DNA of 63,235 bases from contig QCUL01000014.1 in assembly GCA_003210755.1 (NCBI GenBank), forward strand, positions 1 to 63,235. The letters run 5' to 3'. The position numbers and the translations under genes are program-made. This DNA is from Synechococcus sp. AG-679-C18 (GTDB lineage: Bacteria > Cyanobacteriota > Cyanobacteriia > PCC-6307 > Cyanobiaceae). This document shows, piece after piece, positions 45,477 through 55,288 of this stretch (position 1 is its first letter; every line of letters begins with the position of its first letter). Below the pieces are notes generated by a model. The model was not told the DNA's origin. It ran no database searches and saw nothing but the letters and a program-made list of their open reading frames with translations.

Positions 45477-46685
45477 ATGGCTGAGCGGTTTGACACCCTT
45501 GTGCAGGGATTAAGTGAGGAGTTCGCGCTTTCTATCTTGTTGGAAAAGACATCATTAGTAGATCGTCCCTCCGATCGTTATTTTGCTGCAACAAGGCTGG
45601 GGATAAGTGATACAGATGCATCGTTAAATGCTCTCATTGAAGCTACACAGTTAGACACGGTGGAGCTTTATGATCGAATTACAAGGCGTAAAGCAATTGA
45701 AGCTCTTGGTCGGAGAAAGAGTCTTAAAGCAATTCCTGCTTTGTATGATGTGCTGAAGTGCTCTGATTCCGAAGCAGTTATAAATTCACTGTATTCCATT
45801 ATTCGTATTTCTCAGAAGCCAACCGTAGACGAGCAGCAACAAATATTAGATGTGATTGAAGGTGAGGTGACTCAAACACGTGCCGTAATACAGGCTCACA
45901 CTAGGCTTGGTATTAATTCTGAGCAGGCAGTTGCAACAATAGAATTTTTATGTGATCACGAAAGTGCTCTTGTCTCTGGTGCTGCAAGGGCCTATTTGGC
46001 AAGAGTTTTGGGGAGGAAATCTCTTTTAAAGCCTTTGATTAGTCAGTTAACTGATTCTGTGGCGGGCAAGAGAAGGTCTGCTGTTATTGATTTAGGCGAT
46101 GCTGAGTCTGATGAAACACTTGATGCCATTGTTTGTGCGCCTGTATCCATGTCTCTCAGGGCGAAAAGTGCTTTTCAAATTATCTCCTCTAATGAAAATC
46201 ATGTTAACAGGAAAAGATTTGACCCTCTAATTAAAAAGCTTCTTATCGACAATCCATTGGGGCTTGAGTATAGGCCTGAATGGCAATGTTCTCAGAATGC
46301 CGAGCAAATAGAAAAAAATCTAAGCCACAGAGATGAAGCCAAACAGTATGGAGCCGCGGCAAGTTTGATGTTAATAGAGAAAAATGAATGTCTTGATATT
46401 ATCTCAAGCATGGAAGAAAGGCTTTGGTCTGATTATGTAACACACTACTATCTTACGATGATTGTTGGCCTGAGAGCCTTTCATGAGAAGAGTTACTTGG
46501 TACGTTCGGCTCTCGCTGAGACTACACCCCAATATGCCAAATCACGAGTTGCAGCGGCTTGGGCCTGTTTGAGTTTAGGCCTCAATGATCAGTTAGAAAT
46601 TCTTCATGAGTTGTCTGAGAACTCTCAGTGGATTCCGCTTAGATGGAGCTGTCAGCAGGTGATTGACGGTTTGGCAGAATGTTGA
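45477..46685 (+). CDS. Phycobilin lyase, E/F clan, CpeY/MpeY/MpeZ-like
   Basis: A 402-residue alpha-solenoid protein built from HEAT/PBS-lyase repeats. Blocks parallel to CpeY are YFAATRLG, the RITRRKAIEALGRRKSLKAIPAL segment, APVSMSLRAKSAFQI and TPQYAKSRVAAAWACLSLG. E/F-clan lyases attach (and sometimes isomerise) phycoerythrobilin or phycourobilin to cysteines of phycoerythrin subunits. The length fits the CpeY/MpeY/MpeZ group better than CpcE/F. Which chromophore, and whether it is a lyase-isomerase, cannot be decided here. RBS AGGAGA lies 11 bases before the ATG. It stands alone, with no phycoerythrin, phycobilisome linker or fciA/fciB-type regulator gene in the window. Confidence 0.8.
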   Translation: MAERFDTLVQGLSEEFALSILLEKTSLVDRPSDRYFAATRLGISDTDASLNALIEATQLDTVELYDRITRRKAIEALGRRKSLKAIPALYDVLKCSDSEAVINSLYSIIRISQKPTVDEQQQILDVIEGEVTQTRAVIQAHTRLGINSEQAVATIEFLCDHESALVSGAARAYLARVLGRKSLLKPLISQLTDSVAGKRRSAVIDLGDAESDETLDAIVCAPVSMSLRAKSAFQIISSNENHVNRKRFDPLIKKLLIDNPLGLEYRPEWQCSQNAEQIEKNLSHRDEAKQYGAAASLMLIEKNECLDIISSMEERLWSDYVTHYYLTMIVGLRAFHEKSYLVRSALAETTPQYAKSRVAAAWACLSLGLNDQLEILHELSENSQWIPLRWSCQQVIDGLAEC

Positions 46686-46938
46686 AAGAGTGCCGTTGGT
46701 TGATTTGAGTTCCTTTGCATAAAAAAAGTTTTTCTGAAAACCTGATCTTTTTAGTTGAGTTTGCAAGGACGATTCATGACCTCACTTAATAATAGATTGA
46801 GGTAACCTATGTTTCTTGTCGGCTGTCATTCCAATAACTTTTAAATAATACTTGTCGCTTTAAATTCCAAAGCTGAAATCTATTCTTGATAGATCTTTTA
46901 GGAAATTTATCCTTGAAGATTTTTTAATTCATTTAAAA
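46686..46938. other. AT-rich spacer between lyase and tRNA-Ser
   Basis: 253 bases, AT-rich, no gene seen. It includes ACCTCA/TGAGGT (46779-46803) as a weak hairpin and a T-rich stretch next to the tRNA that probably serves as the tRNA's own terminator on the minus strand. No direct copy of the tRNA 3' end was noticed that would mark an attachment site. Confidence 0.5.
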
Positions 46939-47027
46939 CGGAGAGGGAGGGATTCGAACCCTCGACAGAAGTTGCCTCCTGTAACTCCTTAGCAGGGAGC
47001 CGCTTTCAACCACTCAGCCACCTCTCC
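46939..47027 (-). tRNA. tRNA-Ser(GCT)
   Basis: An 89-base class II tRNA on the minus strand. Acceptor GGAGAGG (from 47027) pairs with CCTCTCC before discriminator G. The anticodon loop CTGCTAA gives GCT, reading AGC/AGT. It has a long variable arm as expected for tRNA-Ser, and the T arm GGTTCGAATCC. It flanks the AT-rich lyase islet, and tRNA genes are common integration points. Confidence 0.96.
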
Positions 47028-47065
47028 AGTAGCTGAGCCATCTTACCAAGGGGTCTGTCAAATGC

Positions 47066-48253
47066 TCAGATCACCAGGCGAGGGAGACGATGTTTAAAGC
47101 TGCATAGCACTTCCCATGGGATGGAATTTGCGAGCTCTGCCCATGATCTAGGGCTGATGGTGTGTTCACCGTCACGCCCTAGAAGCGTTACGACATCTCC
47201 GCTTTCCAAAGTCCTGTGCTCAGTGGCATCGAGGGTCAATTGATCCATCGTGATGGCTCCAACCTGGGGAAGCAAGTGCCCATCGTGCAACGCGTGAATG
47301 CGGCCTGAAAGGCAGCGACTCACTCCATCGGCATATCCAATGCTGACAACAGCCAGCCGACTTGGTCGCTGAGTGACGAAACGATGGCCGTAGCTCACAC
47401 CTATTCCAGAAGGCACGTCCCTAATGAGGCTCACTCTGGCCTTGACGCTAATTGCCGGCTCTAGCTCGACGATGCCGTCGAGGTGTTGGCTAGGGCTATG
47501 GCCATAGAGAGCTAGGCCTACCCTTACGAGATCATGGTGAAGGTTTGAATCTCGCAAGGTTCCCGCTGAGTTTGCGAGATGCCGTTTCACTTTTGTTGAG
47601 CTGTTATTGAGTTCTCTTGTGATGCAATTAAAGCGTTCTTCTTGGAGTTTGGTGAAGCGTGCTGCTTCACCGTCCCGTTCGCCGTCAGCTAGTGCCAAAT
47701 GGCTATAAATGCCGTTAAGGGTCAGTTGATCCAGTTGTTGGATTGCATCGGCAAGTCTGCTGCCATCCTGCCAGTCACATCCCAGGCGGGTCATGCCAGT
47801 GTCGATTTTGAGTTGAACGGCGAAAGGCCTACCGCTGCTGTCTGCAAGGTTCTGGCAGAGCAAGGCTTCGCGCATGCTGCTGAGAGTAGGCATCAACTGC
47901 CATTGCAAACATGCTCTTAGGTCTTCGGGTTGGGAGAGATGTCCCAAAACCAGCACAGGTTCATTCAGTCCTGCATTCCTAAGATCGATTCCCTCCTGAA
48001 GGGTTGCGACACCAAAACTAGTTGCACCACCACGGAGGGATGCTTTTGCCACAGTTTCTGCTCCATGGCCATATCCGTCTGCTTTCACTACAGCCATCAG
48101 CTCACAGGAAGGAGCAAGGTGGCGTTTCAGGGCACGGGCATTGGCTTCGATCGCTGAAGCTGACACTTCCAGCCAGGCTCGCTGGCGAGGGTTGGTCTTC
48201 GCTAGATGTATTTCCCTGTTGGAGGGTCGGTCGTCGGCGATCTGATCTCGCAT
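47066..48253 (-). CDS. alr: Alanine racemase
   Basis: A 395-residue PLP enzyme making D-alanine for peptidoglycan. The PLP-binding Lys57 lies in AVVKADGYGHGAE. Other landmarks are LKIDTGMTRLGCD, LVRVGLALYGHSP and the catalytic-tyrosine region GVSYGHRF. TMDQLTLD follows in the C-terminal beta domain. It has about 20 extra N-terminal residues that could be trimmed by a later start. Divergent from the HNH endonuclease with a 74-base gap. Confidence 0.95.
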   Translation of the reverse strand: MRDQIADDRPSNREIHLAKTNPRQRAWLEVSASAIEANARALKRHLAPSCELMAVVKADGYGHGAETVAKASLRGGATSFGVATLQEGIDLRNAGLNEPVLVLGHLSQPEDLRACLQWQLMPTLSSMREALLCQNLADSSGRPFAVQLKIDTGMTRLGCDWQDGSRLADAIQQLDQLTLNGIYSHLALADGERDGEAARFTKLQEERFNCITRELNNSSTKVKRHLANSAGTLRDSNLHHDLVRVGLALYGHSPSQHLDGIVELEPAISVKARVSLIRDVPSGIGVSYGHRFVTQRPSRLAVVSIGYADGVSRCLSGRIHALHDGHLLPQVGAITMDQLTLDATEHRTLESGDVVTLLGRDGEHTISPRSWAELANSIPWEVLCSFKHRLPRLVI

Positions 48254-48327
48254 GAGAGCAGGGTAGTGAAGATCACAGAGACGACAGAGTGATTCTCGTT
48301 AAAGTGAATCTTATTAAGGGAGCTGGC

Positions 48328-48828
48328 ATGGGCCAGGTTCTCGTTCTCAACGCCTCTTATGAGCCATTGAACATCACCACTTGGCGTCGCGCCATGGTGA
48401 TGATGATGAAAGGCAAAGCTGAGGGTTTGGAGCATGACCAAAATCGGTTGATACGTCAAGGGACTCATTTGCCGACAGTGATCCGTCTGCTTCAGTTTGT
48501 GCGGGTACCGTTTCGCCAACTTCCTCTGACACGGCGCAACGTGTTTCAGCGTGACAATCATTGCTGTCAGTACTGTGGCGCACGCACTGAGCAGTTATCC
48601 ATTGATCACGTCATGCCTCGCTGTCGAGGTGGTGGCGATTCATGGGACAACATCACCACCGCCTGTTTGAGCTGCAATGTTCGCAAGGGAAGTCGAACTC
48701 CAGAAGAGGCTGAGATGCCCTTGAAGCGCGTTCCACGTCGTCCGCATAGCAGTCTTAGCTTTGAAGCGGTGCGTCAGATTGACTCAGGACGCTACCTGGA
48801 ATGGGCTAAGTACGTGATTGGCGCTTAA
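48328..48828 (+). CDS. HNH endonuclease
   Basis: A 166-residue HNH nuclease common in cyanobacteria. N-terminal [20 protein letters not shown]; the HNH core has CQYCG, then [20 protein letters not shown], then CLSCNVRKG, giving a CxxC/CxxC zinc pair and the catalytic His. Role unknown; possible restriction-like or repair function. ATG at 48328 chosen with AAGGGAG upstream; an earlier start is less conserved. Overlaps prfA by four bases at the 3' ends. Confidence 0.9.
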   Translation: MGQVLVLNASYEPLNITTWRRAMVMMMKGKAEGLEHDQNRLIRQGTHLPTVIRLLQFVRVPFRQLPLTRRNVFQRDNHCCQYCGARTEQLSIDHVMPRCRGGGDSWDNITTACLSCNVRKGSRTPEEAEMPLKRVPRRPHSSLSFEAVRQIDSGRYLEWAKYVIGA

Positions 48829-49919
48829 TCATCCTGTTCGCTGAGATCAGCGAGTTTGCCCCGTTGTTCTTCGGCTATGCATGCATCAACGACATCGTCC
48901 ATCTGCCCTTCGAGTACTGGATCAAGGCTGAAATTTCGCCCTAGTCGGTGATCGGTCATTCGGTTGTCTTTGGCGTTGTAAGTTCGAATTTTCTCGCTTC
49001 GATCTCCTGTGCCTACCTGGGCGCGTCGGGCAGATCGCTCGCTGGCATTCGCTTCAGCGAGTTGGCGTTCGTAGAGCTTGGCTCGCAGAATTTCAAGGGC
49101 TCGCTCGCGGTTTTGCATCTGCGAGCGTTCTTGGGTGCAAAACACCCTGATGCCGGTTGGTTTGTGCATGAGGTCAACCGCTGTTTCTACTTTGTTGACG
49201 TTTTGACCACCTGCACCGCCTGACCTGGCTGTACTGATATCAAGGTCTCGCGGATCGATTTGTACTTCAACTGGATCTGCTTCCGGCATCACGGCGACTG
49301 TTGCCGTCGATGTGTGAACTCGTCCTTGCGATTCGGTTGAAGGCACTCGCTGCACCCTGTGAACGCCTGCTTCGAATTTGAGTTCACTGAACACGGCGTC
49401 TCCCTTAACTGAGAGGATCAATTCTTTGTAGCCGCCTAAATCAGCTTCGCTGGCGCTAACAGGTTTCACACTCCATCCACGTCGACTGCTGAAGCGTTCA
49501 TACATACGTGCGAGGTCACCCGCCCAAAGACAGGCCTCATCTCCTCCAGCACCTGCACGGATTTCTAACATCACGCTGCGCTCGTCTCGGGGATCCTTTG
49601 GCAGTAAAGCCAGGGTGATCCTTTGAATCAGGTCTGAATGATGACGATCGAGTTCTTTCAGTTCCTCTTGAGCTAACTCCTCCATGGCTGCATCGCCGCG
49701 GCTTTCTTTGAGAAGTCTTTTTGCTTGAATCTTCTCAGCTTCTACTTTTTGAAGGCTTGTGTAATCGAGAACGAGAGGTTCAAGGCGAGAACGCTCACGC
49801 GCAATGGTTTCTAGTCGTTGAGGATCAGCGGCCACATCGGGGTCGGCTAGCTGACGTTCCAGATTGTGGAAGCTACTGCTCGCAGCTTCCAGGCGGCTAA
49901 TCAGAGTTGTTAAATCCAT
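48825..49919 (-). CDS. prfA: Peptide chain release factor 1
   Basis: A 364-residue class I release factor reading UAA/UAG. GGQ motif in [14 protein letters not shown]; the stop-codon-reading tripeptide is PST in [12 protein letters not shown], as in RF1 (RF2 has SPF). It ends the minus-strand ribosomal cluster, 101 bases after rpmE. Confidence 0.97.
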   Translation of the reverse strand: MDLTTLISRLEAASSSFHNLERQLADPDVAADPQRLETIARERSRLEPLVLDYTSLQKVEAEKIQAKRLLKESRGDAAMEELAQEELKELDRHHSDLIQRITLALLPKDPRDERSVMLEIRAGAGGDEACLWAGDLARMYERFSSRRGWSVKPVSASEADLGGYKELILSVKGDAVFSELKFEAGVHRVQRVPSTESQGRVHTSTATVAVMPEADPVEVQIDPRDLDISTARSGGAGGQNVNKVETAVDLMHKPTGIRVFCTQERSQMQNRERALEILRAKLYERQLAEANASERSARRAQVGTGDRSEKIRTYNAKDNRMTDHRLGRNFSLDPVLEGQMDDVVDACIAEEQRGKLADLSEQDD

Positions 49920-50020
49920 CCCCTCAGGGAGCAGTAATCAAAAAACTCCAGGCGCAGAGCGAACGCCTCGAGTGAAGGTTGGGATTCCAGGAATTGAGAG
50001 GTCAAGGGAGCGTTAAGCAA

Positions 50021-50287
50021 TCAAGACTCTTTGGGACTTTCCTCATTTGAAGGCTTCGCCTCAGATGTGGCGTTGTCAAGACTACCCATGCCGTATTTGC
50101 GCATGAAACGATCAACACGCCCTTCGGTGTCAAGAATTTTTTGGGTACCCGTGAAGAAAGGATGATTTCCGCTCCAAACGTCCACATTGATTTCAGGTTG
50201 AGTCGAGCCCGTGGTCATAACGACCTCTCCGTTGCAAATGACCTTCGCTTCCGGATACCAAGTTGGGTGAATGTCGGGTTTAGGCAT
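50021..50287 (-). CDS. rpmE: 50S ribosomal protein L31, zinc-free type
   Basis: An 88-residue L31. MPKPDIHPTWYPEAKVICNG and VDVWSGNHPFFTGTQ align with L31, but the four zinc cysteines of the C+ type are reduced to a single Cys (CNG; VWSGNH replaces VCSKCH). It has a Ser/Glu-rich C-terminal tail. Located between rpsI and prfA. Confidence 0.95.
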   Translation of the reverse strand: MPKPDIHPTWYPEAKVICNGEVVMTTGSTQPEINVDVWSGNHPFFTGTQKILDTEGRVDRFMRKYGMGSLDNATSEAKPSNEESPKES

Positions 50288-50323
50288 GTCTACCAGGATA
50301 AGTGAATAAAAATGTGGAGATGA

Positions 50324-50731
50324 TCAACGCTTGGAAAACTGAGGTGCTTTGCGTGCCTTCTTTAGGCCGTATTTACGGCGTTCCTTGGCTCGTGGATCTC
50401 GGCTGAGATGACCCTCGGTTTTTAAGGGCTTGCGATTATCAACAGAAAGTTCGCAAAGAGCGCGAGCTGCACCCTGCTTGATTGCATCAGCCTGACCTGT
50501 CAGGCCTCCTCCTCGAACATTGACGAGGACGTCGTATTCGGTGCTGAGGCCCAAGGTCTGAAGTGGTGCTTTGACAGCAGCTAAATAGGCTGGGTTGTAA
50601 TTCAGATAATTGTCGCCAGGACGGCCGTTGATGGTAATTGTGCCGTTACCAGGCACTAAGCGGACGCGTGCGACCGAGGTCTTGCGGCGACCGGTGCCCC
50701 AATAGACGACTGTGTTGTTTGAACTACTCAT
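50324..50731 (-). CDS. rpsI: 30S ribosomal protein S9
   Basis: A 135-residue S9. Motifs [32 protein letters not shown] and the basic tail [11 protein letters not shown] that touches P-site tRNA. Its ATG overlaps the rplM stop by four bases, so the two are translationally coupled. Confidence 0.98.
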   Translation of the reverse strand: MSSSNNTVVYWGTGRRKTSVARVRLVPGNGTITINGRPGDNYLNYNPAYLAAVKAPLQTLGLSTEYDVLVNVRGGGLTGQADAIKQGAARALCELSVDNRKPLKTEGHLSRDPRAKERRKYGLKKARKAPQFSKR

Positions 50732-51180
50732 TGTGCGGAAGCTGCAGGGTCGAGCTGGAGAGTCTTGGGTTGTTGAGCGGCGTGGGGATGCTCGGTGCCT
50801 TTGTAAACCTTGAGTTTGCGGAACAATTGGCGACCCAAGGCATTGTGAGGAAGCATTCCTTTAATCGCTTTCTCCACGATGCGCTCAGGGAGGCGTTCCT
50901 GGAGATGCTCAAAGGTTTCAACCTTCATTCCACCTGGACGGCCTGAATGACGGCGGTAGAGCTTTTGCTGTGACTTTTTGCCGGAAACACGAATTTTGTC
51001 CGCGTTCACCACGATCACAAAATCGCCGGTATCGAGATGAGGAGTGAAGCTGGCTTTGTTTTTGCCACGAAGCACGGAAGCCACTTCGGTCGCCAGGCGA
51101 CCGAGGGTTTGATTCTCGGCATCTACCAGGTACCACTGGCGATCGATTGAATCAATGGAGGGAACTGAGGTCTTGTTCAT
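50728..51180 (-). CDS. rplM: 50S ribosomal protein L13
   Basis: A 150-residue L13 with [33 protein letters not shown] and [18 protein letters not shown]. It begins the rplM-rpsI-rpmE group, 169 bases after truA; that spacer shows no gene. Confidence 0.97.
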   Translation of the reverse strand: MNKTSVPSIDSIDRQWYLVDAENQTLGRLATEVASVLRGKNKASFTPHLDTGDFVIVVNADKIRVSGKKSQQKLYRRHSGRPGGMKVETFEHLQERLPERIVEKAIKGMLPHNALGRQLFRKLKVYKGTEHPHAAQQPKTLQLDPAASAQ

Positions 51181-51349
51181 CGCGCCGGCATGCCGGTTCT
51201 TGTATACCCCGTCGCGAGCGGCGGAGCTGGGCAGGGAGCATCAAATCACCTTGGTGAATTGATCAAAGCTCAAGGGTCGAGTTTACCTTGTCATCAGCCT
51301 TGGAATTTGATGTCCAGGCTCTCTGAAGGCACACTCCCAACAATTGGGC

Positions 51350-52240
51350 TCATTTGTTTTGCGGCCAAGGTTGCGGATCCGGTGGTGGATCACACGCCCC
51401 TAAAGAAAACCGCGGTTGGCAATCGTACCAGCCACCCTTACTGAACAAAATCTCGGGATAGCCCGCTCTTAGTAGACAGAGTCCATGAGGAGGGGCTGCT
51501 TCTCTAACTTCATCTCTTCTACGTTCTCGCCAACGTTGCTCAAATTGATGTGGTGTTAACCGGTGCTCTCCTACGGCAATGAGCTGTCCCATCAGGAGTC
51601 GAACCATTCCGTAAAGGAAGCCGCTGGCTTGAATCTCCACAGTGATGAGATCGCCGTTTCGTTCAACCTTCGCGTCATGAACGGTTGTTCTTGAGTGCGC
51701 TCTCCGACTACCTGCTCGTTGAAAAGCTGCAAAATCATGCTCTCCCATTAGTTCCGAGAGGGCTTGATTCATAGCGGTGTCGTCCAATTTCTTCTGGTAG
51801 CGATGCCAACTCCATGGCGCCAAAAATAAGTTGGGCCTGCGTCCGTTGTAAATCGTGTATCGGTAGCGTCTGTATACAGCTGAATAACATGCATGCCAGC
51901 TCAATGGGCGTTCAATGGCTTCCCTGACGCGGATGCTGGAAGGAAGACGACCATTCAGAGCAGGTGCCCATCGACTGGCTGGTATCGGCCCGCTGCAATC
52001 GAAGTGAACGACCTGACCTGAGGCATGTACGCCTGAATCTGTGCGTCCAGCAGCTATGGCTTGAATGGGCCGGTGAGGATCAAGGGCAGCAATCGCTTTC
52101 TCCAGTACGGCCTGCACGCTTGGTTTACGTCCTTGCTGCTGACGCTGCCATCCACAAAAAAAAGACCCCTCGTATTGCAAGCTGATCGCAATTCTGTGAA
52201 GAGAAGCGTTATCAGCCTCGGGAGAGGGGGCTTTGAACAC
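51350..52240 (-). CDS. truA: tRNA pseudouridine(38-40) synthase
   Basis: A 296-residue enzyme modifying the anticodon stem-loop of many tRNAs. The catalytic Asp lies in [37 protein letters not shown] and [14 protein letters not shown] [14 protein letters not shown] follow. Situated between rplQ and rplM as in other cyanobacteria. The C-terminal tail is somewhat extended and Pro-rich. Confidence 0.95.
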   Translation of the reverse strand: MFKAPSPEADNASLHRIAISLQYEGSFFCGWQRQQQGRKPSVQAVLEKAIAALDPHRPIQAIAAGRTDSGVHASGQVVHFDCSGPIPASRWAPALNGRLPSSIRVREAIERPLSWHACYSAVYRRYRYTIYNGRRPNLFLAPWSWHRYQKKLDDTAMNQALSELMGEHDFAAFQRAGSRRAHSRTTVHDAKVERNGDLITVEIQASGFLYGMVRLLMGQLIAVGEHRLTPHQFEQRWRERRRDEVREAAPPHGLCLLRAGYPEILFSKGGWYDCQPRFSLGACDPPPDPQPWPQNK

Positions 52241-52275
52241 AGACGGAGAAGAGAATTCTGTGTTGATTAGATGAA

Positions 52276-52626
52276 TTAAACCAATTCAATAATGGCCATT
52301 TCGGCATTGTCTCCACGACGAGGGACAGTGCGGGTGATGCGGGTATAGCCACCGTTACGATCGCCATAGCGCTTAGGTGCCTTGTCAAACAAGGCATGGA
52401 CTAATTGCTTGTCATAGACGTAGCCGAGAACCCGTCGTCGGGAAGAAAGACTGCCGTTCTTTGCCAAGGTGATCATCCGCTCAGCTTCATCACGTAGAGC
52501 TTTGGCTCTCGCCTTGGTTGTCGTAACCCGACCTTCGCGGATGAGCTGGGTTGTAAGTCCGCGAAGCAACGCCTTACGTTGATCAGCCGGGCGGCCCAGC
52601 AGGGGAACTCGACATTGGTGGCGCAT
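52276..52626 (-). CDS. rplQ: 50S ribosomal protein L17
   Basis: A 116-residue L17: [21 protein letters not shown], then [18 protein letters not shown], and [22 protein letters not shown] at the end. It follows rpoA after 32 bases. Confidence 0.97.
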   Translation of the reverse strand: MRHQCRVPLLGRPADQRKALLRGLTTQLIREGRVTTTKARAKALRDEAERMITLAKNGSLSSRRRVLGYVYDKQLVHALFDKAPKRYGDRNGGYTRITRTVPRRGDNAEMAIIELV

Positions 52627-52658
52627 GGTTCTAAAAAAGAAACTGAGGAAAGTGAGGG

Positions 52659-53597
52659 TCAGACGCTGGTGCGACTTTGGGGGATCGAAATGCCGATGCG
52701 CTCGAGCGCTTCGATCACTTCATCAGCAGACTTGGATCCGAAGTTTTTGATCTCCAGAAGATCTTCGTAGCTGAAACCCATCAGATCAGAAACTGAATTC
52801 ACCTGTGCGCGCTTAAGACAGTTGTAAGCACGAACGGAAAGATTAAGCTCCTCAAGTGGGATTTGAGCCTCTGCAGAGGGTTCGGGCTCCAACCCAGGCT
52901 CTTCCACCATTGTGACGGTGGCTAAAGGTTGGAATAGCTCAATGAGTTGATTTGCTGCTTGAGCAATTGCATCATCTGGTGTCATGGAGCCATCAGTGAC
53001 CACTTCCATGCGAAGTCGCTCACGAGCCGATCCACCTTCAGCAACAGCTGTCTCATCTGTCGTGAAATTCACCCGGTGAACCGGCATGAAAACAGCATCG
53101 ATCTGCAACAGATCAATGGCGCTGGTGTCTTCGTTGTGGCGATCAACAGGTCGATAGCCCACACCGCGCTCAACATGAACCTCAAGTTCGAGGCTATGGC
53201 CTTCACTAACAGTTGCAATCGGACGGTCACCGTCTACGACTTGCACCTGGGACGAGAATTGAAGATCCTTCGCCTTGACTACTGCAGGTCCAGAAACAAT
53301 CAGACGGCCAATTTCGAGCTCGTCAGTACGACTGTTAACAGTGAGCTGTTTGCAGTTGAGAAGAATGTCAAGAACATCCTCCCGTACACCTGGGATGGTG
53401 GCGTATTCGTGGTTGACTCCAGCAATGCGAACGGCAGTTACTGCCGTCCCTTCAAGGTTGCCCATGAGCATCCTTCTAAGAGAGTTTCCAAGAGTCGTGG
53501 CTTGGCCGCGCTCTAATGGACCGATGAGAAAAACACCGGTCTGTGAGCGATCATCAGTGATCTGATGCTCGATACGGTCGATCTGGTATTGCAACAC
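52659..53597 (-). CDS. rpoA: RNA polymerase alpha subunit
   Basis: A 312-residue alpha subunit. The N-terminal dimerisation domain has [23 protein letters not shown]; a linker with acidic and Pro residues follows near 220-235. The alpha-CTD has [20 protein letters not shown] and [17 protein letters not shown]. The start is GTG at 53595-53597, giving the standard length; the frame runs open upstream but is unconserved there. Confidence 0.97.
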   Translation of the reverse strand: MLQYQIDRIEHQITDDRSQTGVFLIGPLERGQATTLGNSLRRMLMGNLEGTAVTAVRIAGVNHEYATIPGVREDVLDILLNCKQLTVNSRTDELEIGRLIVSGPAVVKAKDLQFSSQVQVVDGDRPIATVSEGHSLELEVHVERGVGYRPVDRHNEDTSAIDLLQIDAVFMPVHRVNFTTDETAVAEGGSARERLRMEVVTDGSMTPDDAIAQAANQLIELFQPLATVTMVEEPGLEPEPSAEAQIPLEELNLSVRAYNCLKRAQVNSVSDLMGFSYEDLLEIKNFGSKSADEVIEALERIGISIPQSRTSV

Positions 53598-53647
53598 GGG
53601 CTGAGGCAGAAAGAGTGATGTGGGCCTGGACGGATTCGCTGAGTTAT

Positions 53648-54040
53648 TCAGACACGACGCCGCTTGGAACGGCGGCAACCGTTGTGAGGCAAAGGAGTGA
53701 CGTCGCGGATCAATGTGATTTCGAGTCCTGCAACTTGTAAGGCACGAATAGCCGTTTCGCGTCCGGATCCTGGACCGCGTACGAGGACTTCAATTTGCCG
53801 CATGCCTTGTTCGAGCGCACGACGTGCAGCTGCTTCAGCAGCAGTCTGAGCTGCAAAGGGAGTGCCTTTGCGAGCTCCTTTAAACCCACTGGCTCCAGCA
53901 GATGACCAGGAGATGACTTCTCCGGTGGTGTCTGTGATGGACACGATCGTGTTGTTAAAAGTGCTCTGAATATGGGCAACGCCGTTGGGGACATTGCGTT
54001 TGGTCTTTTTGGCGCCTGATTTTTTTGCGGGCTTGGCCAT
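53648..54040 (-). CDS. rpsK: 30S ribosomal protein S11
   Basis: A 130-residue S11: the basic N-terminus, then [38 protein letters not shown] and the C-terminal [15 protein letters not shown]. It lies between rpsM and rpoA; the usual neighbour rpsD (S4) is not present. Confidence 0.98.
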   Translation of the reverse strand: MAKPAKKSGAKKTKRNVPNGVAHIQSTFNNTIVSITDTTGEVISWSSAGASGFKGARKGTPFAAQTAAEAAARRALEQGMRQIEVLVRGPGSGRETAIRALQVAGLEITLIRDVTPLPHNGCRRSKRRRV

Positions 54041-54107
54041 GGGCTAGAGCCTGTGGGGGAGAGGGCTGTGAGTAATGAATCGAATGAACGATTGGAGTCT
54101 GTTGAGC

Positions 54108-54473
54108 TTATTTTTTCTTGCCGGCCACGGTCTTTCTGGCACCACGGCGAGTTCTTGCGTTTGTTCGAGTCCGTTGTCCGCGTACGGGAAGGCTCATCCG
54201 ATGACGGCGGCCACGAAGGCATCCGATGTCTTGCAGCCGCTTGAGAGCCATTCCCTCCTGACGACGCAAGTCACCCTCGATCGTGAAGGATTCAGCGGCG
54301 TTGCGCAATTTCTGCACATCGTTATCTTCTAAATCCTTCACTCGGATGTCAGGGTTGACTCCGGATTTAGTAAGGATAGTTTTGGCGCGCGTCGAGCCAA
54401 TTCCGTAGATGTAGGTAAGTGCGACTTCGATCCGCTTGTCACGGGGAATGTCTACACCAGCAATCCTTGCCAC
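54108..54473 (-). CDS. rpsM: 30S ribosomal protein S13
   Basis: A 121-residue S13: [33 protein letters not shown], then a C-terminal basic tail [21 protein letters not shown] that contacts tRNA. It follows rpmJ after 71 bases. Confidence 0.98.
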   Translation of the reverse strand: MARIAGVDIPRDKRIEVALTYIYGIGSTRAKTILTKSGVNPDIRVKDLEDNDVQKLRNAAESFTIEGDLRRQEGMALKRLQDIGCLRGRRHRMSLPVRGQRTRTNARTRRGARKTVAGKKK

Positions 54474-54544
54474 TGAACGATTAATCGAAGGTTATTAAAG
54501 GTGCCGCTTGTGGGCGACGAGATGCAATGAGAGGCAAGTAGGGA

Positions 54545-54661
54545 CTAACCCTGACGTTGCTTGTTTCTTGGCTTCTTCTTGTTAATTACATATATTCGCC
54601 CCCTTCGTTTAACGATTTGATCGTCAGGGCTAATCTTTTTTACTGATGATCTCACCTTCAT
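54545..54661 (-). CDS. rpmJ: 50S ribosomal protein L36, zinc-free type
   Basis: A 38-residue L36 read directly from the sequence: [20 protein letters not shown], then [18 protein letters not shown]. The standard CxxC...CxxxxH zinc ligands are all replaced (SPDDQ and INKKK), so this is a C-minus L36. ATG at 54659-54661, stop TAG at 54545-54547. It lies between adk and rpsM; infA is absent in the 46-base gap to adk. Confidence 0.95.
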   Translation of the reverse strand: MKVRSSVKKISPDDQIVKRRGRIYVINKKKPRNKQRQG

Positions 54662-54707
54662 GAAGTGCCTCGCTCCAAGTTGCCAAGGGTAGAACTTACC
54701 ATACCGA

Positions 54708-55259
54708 TCAATTGAGAACTTCCTTTACGCGAGACGCGACGGTTTCGACACTTCCCTGTGCCTTGACAGACACAAGGAGATTAAGGTTCTCGTAATGGCG
54801 AATTAAAGGTGCCGTTTGCTCTCGATAGACCTCGAGTCGGTTGAGAATCACTGACTTGTTGTCATCAGCCCGGCCCCGCAAGAGCATCCGTTCAATTAGG
54901 ACAGAATCATCAAGTTCTAGTAAAACGACGGCCTCGATCGGTTGACTGAGCTCCTGGAGAAGTGGATCGATGGCTTTGGCTTGAGCCACATTGCGTGGAA
55001 ATCCATCAAGAAGCCATCCTTGATTTTTAAGGGCTTTGAGCTGGGTTTTGACAATCGCAAGCACAAGTGAGTCACTCACTAGTTCTCCGCGGTTCATCAC
55101 CGCTTCTGCTTCCTTTCCGAGCTCAGAGCCAGCAGACACTTCTGAACGAAGTAAATCTCCAGTTGAAAGATGGCGTAAGTCTTGGCTTTTGCATAGAAGT
55201 GATGCCTGGGTTCCTTTCCCCGCTCCGGGGGGGCCTAGAAAAAGCAGTCGTTGTTTCAT
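54708..55259 (-). CDS. adk: Adenylate kinase
   Basis: A 183-residue kinase balancing AMP/ADP/ATP. P-loop [20 protein letters not shown] for AMP binding, and DGFPRN. The LID is of the short type (RGRADDN...), lacking the zinc-binding insertion, as in most cyanobacterial Adk. It follows secY after 29 bases in the spc operon. Confidence 0.97.
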   Translation of the reverse strand: MKQRLLFLGPPGAGKGTQASLLCKSQDLRHLSTGDLLRSEVSAGSELGKEAEAVMNRGELVSDSLVLAIVKTQLKALKNQGWLLDGFPRNVAQAKAIDPLLQELSQPIEAVVLLELDDSVLIERMLLRGRADDNKSVILNRLEVYREQTAPLIRHYENLNLLVSVKAQGSVETVASRVKEVLN

Positions 55260-55288
55260 TTGGAATGCGGTTGACTCGTTTGTGTGAC

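Noticed and set aside
46686-47027. Phage or integrase attachment site at tRNA-Ser
   Set aside because: No integrase gene and no direct repeat of the tRNA 3' end noticed; the islet boundary remains only suggestive.
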